DNA of 64,000 nucleotides from a bacterium. GTDB taxonomy: Bacteria; Bacteroidota; Ignavibacteria; SZUA-365. The notes beneath the pieces are model-generated. The model was given only the letters and a program-made list of their open reading frames with translations. It did no database searches and had not been told where the DNA came from. This document shows, piece after piece, positions 41,998 to 49,485 of the stretch. Location of the stretch: contig JAHLLD010000013.1 in NCBI GenBank assembly GCA_020444325.1, positions 62,001 through 126,000 on the forward strand, given 5' to 3'. Numbering within the stretch: position 1 is the stretch's first letter; every line of letters begins with the position of its first letter. A program made the position numbers and the translations under genes.

Positions 41998-43338
41998 CTA
42001 TTCATCCTGATCCTCCGGCGCACCAAGCGACTTGCACCAGGTGCTCAGGTCCTCGATGAGTTCGGGCATAACATGCCCTTCCTGCTCATAATTCCATGGC
42101 CCCGGCCTGGCATCGGTACGGATGAAAATATGGTAGGCGTCAGGGTACGTGCGGAAGGTGACATTGTCTTTCCCCTCCAGCCATTGCTTCCAGAGCACCA
42201 TCTCCATCTGTGAGGATTGATAATCCTTGCTCCCGCGCGCGATGAACATCGGGACCTGAAGCTGCCGGGCAAAGGCTTTCTGATCACGCTTGTGCAGGTC
42301 ATAAAAATACGATGCCGGCATGTGCAGCAGCATCTTGCTTTCCATCAGTGTCTCTTCCTGGATTTCCCTGCTCTTCTTGATCGCATTGTCCAGTTTGATT
42401 TTCTCGGTGGGCGAGAGCGTGTCCTGCTGTGAGGCGATGAAGCGAAGCTGATCGGCAATCACAACTTCGAGGGGACGCGCGGTGGGTGCCAGCATGATAA
42501 CGCCGTCAACCGATGGCATGTGCGCGGCGATTTCCGGGCTCAGGCTCGCGCCGAGGCTGTGTCCGAGAAGGATAAGATGCGTGGTGTCGCATTCCGGGCG
42601 GTCGCGCAGCAGTTCGAGTGCCAGGATGGCATCATCGATGGTTTCTTCCTGCACGGTGATTTTCAGCGGGTTCAGCTCCCGCGCGTACTGCCGCGTGCGC
42701 TTGACATAGCGCAGCACCATCACACCCCGGCTCGCGAGACCCCAGGCCAGGTCACGGAACATCTTGTTTCCCGCGATTGTCTCGTCCTTATCGTTGGGAC
42801 CGGAACCATGCACGAGCACGACGCCTGGGAACGGTCCATCACCTTTCGGTACACTCACCACGCCAGGCAGGGGATACTCTTTTCCCACATTTACATCCAC
42901 CTCGGTGAAGGACGTCGTGTCGGCATACGGAGGGATGGGAAAACTGTATTGCCGGCGAATCGGATTCAGCCAGAATCCGCCGATCAGGTTGCTGGAATCC
43001 ACCACCATGCGCACATCAATACTGTCTTTTTCCAGGTACAGCCGCCGGACGACATTTGCGTAGCTGCCATTCGGCACGGCAGTGTTCTGCCGGTGGCGGA
43101 GAATCTTCCCGGCTGAGGCCTGCAGGCGGTCGAGCAGCTCACCCCATTTCTCGACGGTGATTTTCTCACGCAGCGTTTCATGTTCGAGCGCCTCGACCTT
43201 TTCCCACTGGCGATTGATCAGGGCGTCGAGGAAGACCTCCGCGGTGTGCTGCTGCTCAGCAGACTGCGCATGCAGCAGCGAAGCGGCGGGCAACATGGTT
43301 GCCGTCAGAATACATATGAAAAAAAATCGGTGTGTCAT
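41998..43338 (-). CDS. Exported alpha/beta hydrolase with DUF3887-like N-domain
   Basis: A 446-residue protein from MTHRFFFICILTATMLPAAS at 43338, with a signal peptide. Residues about 25-130 form a DUF3887-like helical and beta domain (HTAEVFLDALINRQWEKVEAL). The hydrolase part has FPGVVLVHGSGPNDKDETI (oxyanion region), the nucleophile elbow LLGHSLGASLSPEI and a late GSKDYQSSQ segment plus DAYHIF, which holds the catalytic His region. It is likely a periplasmic esterase or peptidase-like enzyme of unknown substrate. It lies between the VWA gene and rsgA. Confidence 0.85.
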   Translation of the reverse strand: MTHRFFFICILTATMLPAASLLHAQSAEQQHTAEVFLDALINRQWEKVEALEHETLREKITVEKWGELLDRLQASAGKILRHRQNTAVPNGSYANVVRRLYLEKDSIDVRMVVDSSNLIGGFWLNPIRRQYSFPIPPYADTTSFTEVDVNVGKEYPLPGVVSVPKGDGPFPGVVLVHGSGPNDKDETIAGNKMFRDLAWGLASRGVMVLRYVKRTRQYARELNPLKITVQEETIDDAILALELLRDRPECDTTHLILLGHSLGASLSPEIAAHMPSVDGVIMLAPTARPLEVVIADQLRFIASQQDTLSPTEKIKLDNAIKKSREIQEETLMESKMLLHMPASYFYDLHKRDQKAFARQLQVPMFIARGSKDYQSSQMEMVLWKQWLEGKDNVTFRTYPDAYHIFIRTDARPGPWNYEQEGHVMPELIEDLSTWCKSLGAPEDQDE

Positions 43339-43452
43339 TATTGACCGGTACTGGTGTGACATCGTCGCCGCTCGTGCGCGGCGCTGCTTGTGCAGAAAGA
43401 TACAGTGTGACGGCGTGCAGGGAAAGAGTCCGCAGATCTTCATGAAATGGCA

Positions 43453-45426
43453 TCAGGGAATGATGATCAACGGGAAACTCCCGCGCACACCCGCTTCGGG
43501 ACATGCGAGCATATAGCTCCCGGCAGGAAGTGCGTCCAGCCTCAGTTGCAGCACGTTCTCACCGCGCTGCAGCGAATACGTCTCTGAGAGCCTGGTGCGT
43601 CCCAACGCATCGCGCAGCTGCAGTGTGACTTCCTTCGCCTCGAGGCTCTCCGCGGTGAGCGACACGATGCCCTTCGCCGGCTGAGGCCATGGAGCGGAGA
43701 GAAACACACCGCTCAGAACGACGACATTGTTGTAGCAGGAATCGCGTACGACAATCATGCCATCCCCTGTTCGGATTTCCACTGCGGCATTGATCCTGGC
43801 ATCGTCCAGCAGTCTCACGGGGATGCGGTATCCCGCATCGGGAAACACGCGAAGCGGCAGCTGTACAGGGAAATATGCAGAATCTGCATATCCCTGCAGC
43901 TCAAGCTGCAGCTGTTCCGCATTATGCACTTTCTGCATATTTGCGCGCGCAACGCGCCATCCCGGCGGCAATCGCAGCGCCGTGGCATCAAATGGGGGCA
44001 CAAATACGGCCTGATCAGCCGAAATTTCGGCCGTCAGGGTGATGCGCTGCAGCTTTTCCGGCACATCAAGCGGCAAAACATGCAAATGGAGCCAGCCCTC
44101 TCCACCGCGGTCGATGCGCACGGTATCGAGCTGCATGACACCCGATGCGGAATATGCACTTTCTGCATATCGCAGGCAGCCGTTCGCGGAACGGGAAATC
44201 GTGCCCGCCAGCCGAGGCTGCTCACCCGCAGCATAATGAAGCTGAAAGCGGGCAAGGAGATAATATCCGTCCTGCAATCCGCTCGCCGGGGGCTGCACCG
44301 ACACTTCGAGCGCTCCCCCTGTCTGCGAGAAACCGGTCACCCATTGCAGGGCTTCCAGCTGCATGGCACGCATGCCGCTGAGTGGAATGCTGAGGGTGAA
44401 ATCCCCGGGCTGCAATCCTTCACGCAACTCAACACCCATTGCCACCGTTGTCACCGTATCGTCATCCCATGGCTCCGCGGGCGAGAACCAGACGTTGAGC
44501 GGCAGAAGATCTCCTTCGCGGTATGGCAGCGTAACCTCCTGACGCTGCCAGAGCGTGTCACCGCTGGCAAGGATATAGCCAATCTCGAATTGCCGGGTTT
44601 TGCCGTTCGCGCAGCTGCGTCCCGTCGCAGACAGCGTGCACCAGAGGCGCATGGTATCAGGCCGCAGGATGTCGTTGTATATGGAATCGACAGCACCGGG
44701 CACGTCATGTTCAAGCATGAAACCACCCGTCGCCCTGGTCAGTGTCTCCATGGCCTGCACGCCTTCTTCCCTGTTACGCAGCAGGAGCACGTATATGGGG
44801 ACGTTGTCAACCGCTGCGCGTCCGCGCACCTGTTCCAGCGTCCTGCCGTACCAGCTGGTGTTGTTGTATCCGTCCGTCACGAACACCACCGCGCGCCGGC
44901 TTCCGCTGCCCTGCCCCACGGCGTCTTCGATGGCATTGTGCATGCATTCATACAATGCCGTACCGTTGAAGGGCCACTGTGCGACGCTGAGTCCGTCAAC
45001 CGCCCGCTGCAGGGACGCGCTGTCACGCGTCATATCACGTTCATGATCGATGCCGGTGGCGAACGCCCAGAGGGAAGCTTCTGCTTCCTGATCGGTAAAG
45101 CGCATACGCGCGAGAAAGGATTTCGCAATCTGAATGGCAGGCGGAAAATTCGCATCGAGGCTGCGTTCGATGCCCAGGGCGATGGAGGGGGTTTCCACGG
45201 GTACGGGGGGACAGTCCAGGCGCACCGGCAGCAGACTCCCGTCCTCACGCAGCACGATACGCGCTTCCTCCGGTGGATACACCGCTCGTCCACCCGCAGT
45301 GACGCGCAGGGAAAGCGTGATGGCAGGATACGCGGAAACATCGAGGCCACGTATTTCCAGGCTGTTCTGAGCCGCGGCGCCTGCCACGACCACACAGAGC
45401 AACAGTACTGTCAGAGAAGCGCGCAT
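43453..45426 (-). CDS. VWA-like secreted protein with degraded MIDAS
   Basis: A 657-residue protein from MRASLTVLLLCVVVAGAAAQ at 45426. Its N-terminal ~270 residues align by eye with the giant VWA protein at 11542-16827 (EIRGLDVSAYPAITLSLRV against EVRILRVDTTNFPSVKVYAR). The MIDAS DxSxS is replaced by E87-R-S89-L-D91, so metal binding is doubtful. VVFVTDGYNNTSW is kept. The C-terminal ~75 residues (VTLQLRDALGRTRLSETYSL ... LPAGSYMLACPEAG) resemble a T9SS sorting domain but end FPLIIIP instead of a basic tail. Three 19-bp palindromes lie inside the coding region. Confidence 0.77.
   Translation of the reverse strand: MRASLTVLLLCVVVAGAAAQNSLEIRGLDVSAYPAITLSLRVTAGGRAVYPPEEARIVLREDGSLLPVRLDCPPVPVETPSIALGIERSLDANFPPAIQIAKSFLARMRFTDQEAEASLWAFATGIDHERDMTRDSASLQRAVDGLSVAQWPFNGTALYECMHNAIEDAVGQGSGSRRAVVFVTDGYNNTSWYGRTLEQVRGRAAVDNVPIYVLLLRNREEGVQAMETLTRATGGFMLEHDVPGAVDSIYNDILRPDTMRLWCTLSATGRSCANGKTRQFEIGYILASGDTLWQRQEVTLPYREGDLLPLNVWFSPAEPWDDDTVTTVAMGVELREGLQPGDFTLSIPLSGMRAMQLEALQWVTGFSQTGGALEVSVQPPASGLQDGYYLLARFQLHYAAGEQPRLAGTISRSANGCLRYAESAYSASGVMQLDTVRIDRGGEGWLHLHVLPLDVPEKLQRITLTAEISADQAVFVPPFDATALRLPPGWRVARANMQKVHNAEQLQLELQGYADSAYFPVQLPLRVFPDAGYRIPVRLLDDARINAAVEIRTGDGMIVVRDSCYNNVVVLSGVFLSAPWPQPAKGIVSLTAESLEAKEVTLQLRDALGRTRLSETYSLQRGENVLQLRLDALPAGSYMLACPEAGVRGSFPLIIIP
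43873..43891. repeat. 19-bp palindrome, copy 4 (ATATGCAG-AAT-CTGCATAT), inside a gene
   Basis: A perfect 8-3-8 inverted repeat, the same family as copies at 7340-7424. On the coding strand it encodes YADSAY within the VWA-like protein. Confidence 0.75.
43922..43940. repeat. 19-bp palindrome, copy 5 (TTATGCAC-TTT-CTGCATAT), inside a gene
   Basis: An 8-3-8 inverted repeat with two mismatches, centred 49 bp from copy 4. It is read in a different frame from copies 4 and 6 and encodes NMQKVHNA. Confidence 0.65.
44152..44170. repeat. 19-bp palindrome, copy 6 (ATATGCAC-TTT-CTGCATAT), inside a gene
   Basis: An 8-3-8 inverted repeat with one mismatch, 230 bp from copy 5. It encodes YAESAY, nearly the same peptide as copy 4. 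Confidence 0.7.
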
Positions 45427-45467
45427 GCCGGAAACTACAAAGATGGAGGAAGGAAAGCCATGCCGGG

Positions 45468-46184
45468 TCAGTGTGTCCCTGTCTGCCGCAGCCACTGTTC
45501 AAAATCCGCGATGCGCTCGGGCGTACCGAGATCACTCCAGTACGCTGCGCTTTCGAAGCCCTGGAGCTCCGCGCCCGCAGCCATCGCCTGACGGTAAATA
45601 TCGAAGATGTCGGCGAAACCGCGGGGGAAATCCGTACGGAACAGCGCGGGACTGATCACATGCACACCGCAGAAACCGCGCTGCATTGCGTCGGCGGGTG
45701 GGAGCTGCGTTTCGTCAAACCAGCTCTGCTTGCCGAGAAAGCGCCAGTCGCGGTCGAAAAGTACGGGACGGCTGGTGGGACGTTCATTGACGAGAAGGGT
45801 GGCCAGCGCACCGCGCTCCTCATGCCGCGCGAGCATGGGACGAAGGTCCTGCGCGGTGAACGTATCCGCGTTACACACAAGGAAGCTGCCATCGCCCGCG
45901 AGATGCTCTGCGGCGTTGAGTATGCCTCCTCCCGTCCCCAGTATGTCGCGCTCATGGACAAGTGTCAGCCGCATGCCGAAATCCTGCTGCTCGAGCCACG
46001 AGGCAATCTGCTTTGCGCGATGATGGAGATTGACGATCACCTCGCTGCACCCGCTGCGATGCAGTGTTTCGAGAGCCAGGGAAATCATCGGCCTGCCACC
46101 GGCATGCACAAGCGGTTTCGGAAGCTCGGGGATATGCCCGGCGAGCCGCGTTCCGAATCCGGCGGCAAGCACCATGCCTTTCAT
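45468..46184 (-). CDS. murU: MurU-like sugar-1-phosphate nucleotidyltransferase
   Basis: A 238-residue GT-A-fold transferase: MKGMVLAAGFGTRLAGHIPELPKPLVHAGGRPMI is the NTP-binding signature, with VCNADTF as the metal-binding Asp region and a C-terminal YWSDLGTPERIADFEQWL. The family includes MurNAc-1-P uridylyltransferase (MurU) and mannose-1-P guanylyltransferases. The AmgK-like kinase two genes upstream makes the MurU role (UDP-MurNAc salvage in peptidoglycan recycling) the best fit. It overlaps the RapZ(C) gene by 4 bp. Confidence 0.82.
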   Translation of the reverse strand: MKGMVLAAGFGTRLAGHIPELPKPLVHAGGRPMISLALETLHRSGCSEVIVNLHHRAKQIASWLEQQDFGMRLTLVHERDILGTGGGILNAAEHLAGDGSFLVCNADTFTAQDLRPMLARHEERGALATLLVNERPTSRPVLFDRDWRFLGKQSWFDETQLPPADAMQRGFCGVHVISPALFRTDFPRGFADIFDIYRQAMAAGAELQGFESAAYWSDLGTPERIADFEQWLRQTGTH

Positions 46185-46576
46185 TGCCAGCGCTCCCGTT
46201 CGGTATGTTCGACCGTACAGGTGTAGCCATGCAGCCGCAGCATGCGTGCCGCATACTCGACGCAGAATACCGAGCGATGCTGCCCCCCCGTGCAGCCGAA
46301 TGAAACCTGGAGATGTTCAAATTTCCGCGCGTTGTACAGACCGGCGGCATGTTCGATCATCGCGATCGCATGCGAGAGAAAGACGGCGGTTTCGGGCTGC
46401 TTCTCCAGGTACGCTCGCACCGCGTCATCGAGTCCGCTGACATGTCTGTACTGCGCCTCCCGGCCGGGATTGGGCAGGCAGCGCGCATCGAACACAAACC
46501 CCCCGTGATTGCCGTGGGGATCGACGGGGATACCGCTGCGGTGATAGCCAAAGGAATAAAGCGCAATGGTGAGCAT
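46181..46576 (-). CDS. Stand-alone RapZ C-terminal-domain protein
   Basis: A 131-residue protein that matches only the C-terminal half of RapZ: ALYSFGYHRSGIPVDPHGNHGGFVFDARCLPNPG, then LQVSFGCTGGQHRSVFCVEYAARML and a terminal VEHTERE. The Walker P-loop domain of full RapZ is absent. In E. coli the RapZ C-terminal domain senses GlcN6P and binds GlmZ RNA. Here it is wedged between the kinase (1-bp TGATG overlap) and MurU-like genes (4-bp overlap), which suggests amino-sugar sensing in the cell-wall recycling pathway. Confidence 0.85.
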   Translation of the reverse strand: MLTIALYSFGYHRSGIPVDPHGNHGGFVFDARCLPNPGREAQYRHVSGLDDAVRAYLEKQPETAVFLSHAIAMIEHAAGLYNARKFEHLQVSFGCTGGQHRSVFCVEYAARMLRLHGYTCTVEHTERERWQ

Positions 46577-47649
46577 CAGGACTCCGGGAATTCGAGATGA
46601 AGGGCGTCAGGCTGACCGCTGATATCGAGCAGCAGTTTCTGCAGGTTCGGAAGGTTCTCCATGATCTCAGCCTCCCTGACAAGCATGGCAAGGCTCTGCA
46701 GACGCGAAGGAATCAGAGTGAGAAAGGACGGCTTGTTCTTGTTGAGCCCGAGATTCCCGAATGCGCCGAGCGCCTGCAGCAGGCGAAGAACAGCGAATCC
46801 TTCAAAGAGACGGGCGAAGCTGCGCCGTTCTATCGAAATGCGCCGTTGCACACCGTCCATGTAATGTTCAAGCAGACGCTGCCGTATGTCCCGCGGGAGG
46901 CGTCCCTTGCTGTCAAACAACAGGGCAGCCACATCATATTGCAGCGCTCCGCGTCGGCCGGACTGAAAATCGATGAACCATGGCGCGCCGTCACGAACCA
47001 TGATATTGCGGGATTGAAAATCCCTGTACAGAAAGAACCTCCGCTCAGACTCGAGCAGCAATGAAATCAGGCGCTCCCCGTCGCGGACATATGCGCTGCT
47101 GTCGTATGGGATACGAACGAGCGGCTCGAGAAACATCGATCGAAAGTACGCGAGATCGAAGCGCATGGCATCGGTCCCGAATTCAGCGGTCTGGTAGCAA
47201 TAGGAATAGTCGACAGCATCAGCGGCATCGATCTGGAAGCGGAGAAGATCATCGAGGACGTCGCGATACATTTGTTCCGCTGCGGCATCGATGCCATCAC
47301 CTTCGCGATGCGAGTCCAGCCATGCCGCCAGCGTTGTTTCCCCGAGATCCTCTTCGAGATAACACCGCTCCCGCGGGTCGACGGCATGGATTTCGGGTAC
47401 AGGGAGTCTGGAAGCTCTGAATCCTCTTGCAAAAGCGATAAACGCGCGATTTTCTTCGAGGGACGGTCCCATGACCCCGATCGCGGAATTGCCACCCCCA
47501 CGAATACGCAGAAGTTTACGGTCTGAAGCATCCCCCTTGAGCAGGACCGCAGCTTCTGCAGATGCGCCAAAGGTATCGTGGAACGCCTGTTCCAGCCAGC
47601 GCAGGTCTTCGTCCTGCACACCGCTGTGTTCAAGCCCCGGGGTTATCAT
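46576..47649 (-). CDS. amgK: AmgK-like amino-sugar anomeric kinase (APH fold)
   Basis: A 357-residue aminoglycoside-phosphotransferase-fold kinase. Catalytic D210 and N215 lie in LYRDFQSRNIMVRD, and the metal-binding Asp in WFIDFQSGRRGALQYDVAALLFD (D228). VLLKGDASDRKLLRIRG is the N-lobe strand region. AmgK phosphorylates MurNAc or GlcNAc at C1, and MurU then makes UDP-MurNAc. The presence of MurU two genes on supports this over generic APH. It overlaps the DUF885 gene by 4 bp (ATGA). Confidence 0.8.
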   Translation of the reverse strand: MITPGLEHSGVQDEDLRWLEQAFHDTFGASAEAAVLLKGDASDRKLLRIRGGGNSAIGVMGPSLEENRAFIAFARGFRASRLPVPEIHAVDPRERCYLEEDLGETTLAAWLDSHREGDGIDAAAEQMYRDVLDDLLRFQIDAADAVDYSYCYQTAEFGTDAMRFDLAYFRSMFLEPLVRIPYDSSAYVRDGERLISLLLESERRFFLYRDFQSRNIMVRDGAPWFIDFQSGRRGALQYDVAALLFDSKGRLPRDIRQRLLEHYMDGVQRRISIERRSFARLFEGFAVLRLLQALGAFGNLGLNKNKPSFLTLIPSRLQSLAMLVREAEIMENLPNLQKLLLDISGQPDALHLEFPES

Positions 47650-49403
47650 CGCGCGGCAACCGGCGGCGATGGTGCAGGGAGCTTCATCAGCATGGGATGA
47701 TATTTCGGGTTGATGGTGCCGAACGAAAGCAGGCGGTCATGAAACGCGCGGAGCGAGAACTGCTCCCCTTCCGCGGCCTGCACGCGGTCGCGCAGCTGAC
47801 GGATTTTCATGTTGCCATAGAAATACGTGCTGAGCTGCACACTGGTCAGACAGGCCCGCCTCCACTTGCCCGCGGCCTCTCCCTCTTCCTGGAAACCGCG
47901 GCGCATCATCAGATCCATCGCTTCTGCTTCGCTCATCCCGCCACGATGAATGCGCTGGTCAATAATCGCATTGATCAGGAGGCGGAGATACATCTTGAGC
48001 TGCTGCATGTGCATGGCCTCACCACCAAAGCCTGCGTCCGCCATGAACTGCTCACAGTATGTCGCCCATCCCTCTGCGAAGACGCCGCTGGGAAACACGT
48101 TGCGCAGCAGTGTCGGTGTCTCGGCATGATTGGCGGTCACGAGCTGCAGGTAGTGCCCTGGCATGGCTTCGTGGACAACCAGATCTTTGAGCATATGCGT
48201 GTTGTACTCACGATAGAACGACGCCCTGCGGCTTTCCGGCCAGTGTTCTGGCGTCGGAGCGATGGCAAAGAAGGTCTTCCCGTTTTTCTCGAGTGCCCCG
48301 GGGGAATCACAGTACGCGACGGCGACACCACGCTGGAACTCAGGCATGACGATGATATCGAGCGGCTCTTTCGGCACCGTCACGAGCTGATGTTTGAGAA
48401 CAAACGCCCTGGCTTCCTCAAGCGTCGTTTCCGCCAGTCCGACAATGGTGCTGTCGCTGGGGTGGTCCTGCGCCAGCAGGTCGAGCACAGCGCGGATGCG
48501 TTCTCCGCGTTCCGCGGGAAGCGGAGCTTCCGGCATAAGCTTCGCATACAGTGAGGATGCGACCCGGTCCATTTCCTCCGTCGTAACGTCGAGCAGTCGC
48601 TCTGCCTCTTCAAGCAGTTCCTGTGGCGCGAGGTCGGTATCGAGTTGCAGCGCGAACTTGCGGCTGTACAGCTCCTCTCCCAGGCGGAAATCCCCTGTCG
48701 ACCTGTCCAGGAGTTCATTTCGCAGCCAGAGCTCATAGGCTTCCAGCTCCTGCACCGCCGCGTCACGTGCAATGGATACGGAGTCACGCAGTGCCGGAGG
48801 CAGCGAATCGATGAAGGGCTGCATGGTGACTTCCAGCAGGGCGATACTTCCCGCATTCTGCAGGATGGCTGTCTGGGTATGGATGAGCGGTGGATGCTGC
48901 AGATTCACCCGCGCACACCCCAGGACGTGCTGCATCGCGTTCATCCGATGCATGGCCGAGCGCATACGCTGTTCGAGCGGGATGCCGTCGCGCGCGATGA
49001 GCAAATAGATCGCATCACTGGCGTTGTAATCCAGCGGATTCCATTGCCATTCCCGCAGTTCCTCGATTTCGAAAATCCCTTCGTCGAGCACGTGCTGAAA
49101 AATGTCATAGTCGATCATGTGCTCGGGCGAAAGCGTCTCCACCCTGATGCTGCGGAGGGTATCGCGGTAGGCGCGGTAGAGTGCCGCAGCTTCGGCATAT
49201 CCTTCGGCAGTGCAATCATTGAGAAGATCGTCAAAGCGATGGTCGCCCAGCGCCGTGGCCGCTTCGGGGAAGGTGGCGAGATACTGCTGCAGGAAACGAT
49301 CTGCCAGCGCCTCGAAGGCGCGGTCTTCGTCACTGCGCGAGTCGCTGCTGCATGAGAACAGGAGCAGCAGGACGGGAAGGAGGAAGAGAAGGGTGCGTTT
49401 CAT
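47646..49403 (-). CDS. DUF885-family lipoprotein metallopeptidase
   Basis: A 585-residue protein with signal MKRTLLFLLPVLLLLFSC (lipobox Cys at 18) and an Asp/Ser-rich start. The DUF885 zinc motif is HEAMPGHYLQLV (HExxxGH, around residue 410), preceded by the DIIVMPEFQRGVAVAYCDSPG strand and followed by EGWATYCEQFMAD. DUF885 proteins are predicted cell-envelope carboxypeptidases or peptidases. It heads the AmgK-RapZ(C)-MurU set, fitting a role in wall turnover, but this is inference. Confidence 0.87.
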   Translation of the reverse strand: MKRTLLFLLPVLLLLFSCSSDSRSDEDRAFEALADRFLQQYLATFPEAATALGDHRFDDLLNDCTAEGYAEAAALYRAYRDTLRSIRVETLSPEHMIDYDIFQHVLDEGIFEIEELREWQWNPLDYNASDAIYLLIARDGIPLEQRMRSAMHRMNAMQHVLGCARVNLQHPPLIHTQTAILQNAGSIALLEVTMQPFIDSLPPALRDSVSIARDAAVQELEAYELWLRNELLDRSTGDFRLGEELYSRKFALQLDTDLAPQELLEEAERLLDVTTEEMDRVASSLYAKLMPEAPLPAERGERIRAVLDLLAQDHPSDSTIVGLAETTLEEARAFVLKHQLVTVPKEPLDIIVMPEFQRGVAVAYCDSPGALEKNGKTFFAIAPTPEHWPESRRASFYREYNTHMLKDLVVHEAMPGHYLQLVTANHAETPTLLRNVFPSGVFAEGWATYCEQFMADAGFGGEAMHMQQLKMYLRLLINAIIDQRIHRGGMSEAEAMDLMMRRGFQEEGEAAGKWRRACLTSVQLSTYFYGNMKIRQLRDRVQAAEGEQFSLRAFHDRLLSFGTINPKYHPMLMKLPAPSPPVAAR

Positions 49404-49485
49404 GGGAGTCCGGATAAAAAAACGGGATCATCGAAAGTACGTGAATTTCCGGTGATCCCACAAGCGTACGTGCTGCAAGCAACGA

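Noticed and set aside
43924-45591. 555-codon plus-strand frame
   Set aside because: Antisense to the second VWA gene; no signal, domain or ribosome site.
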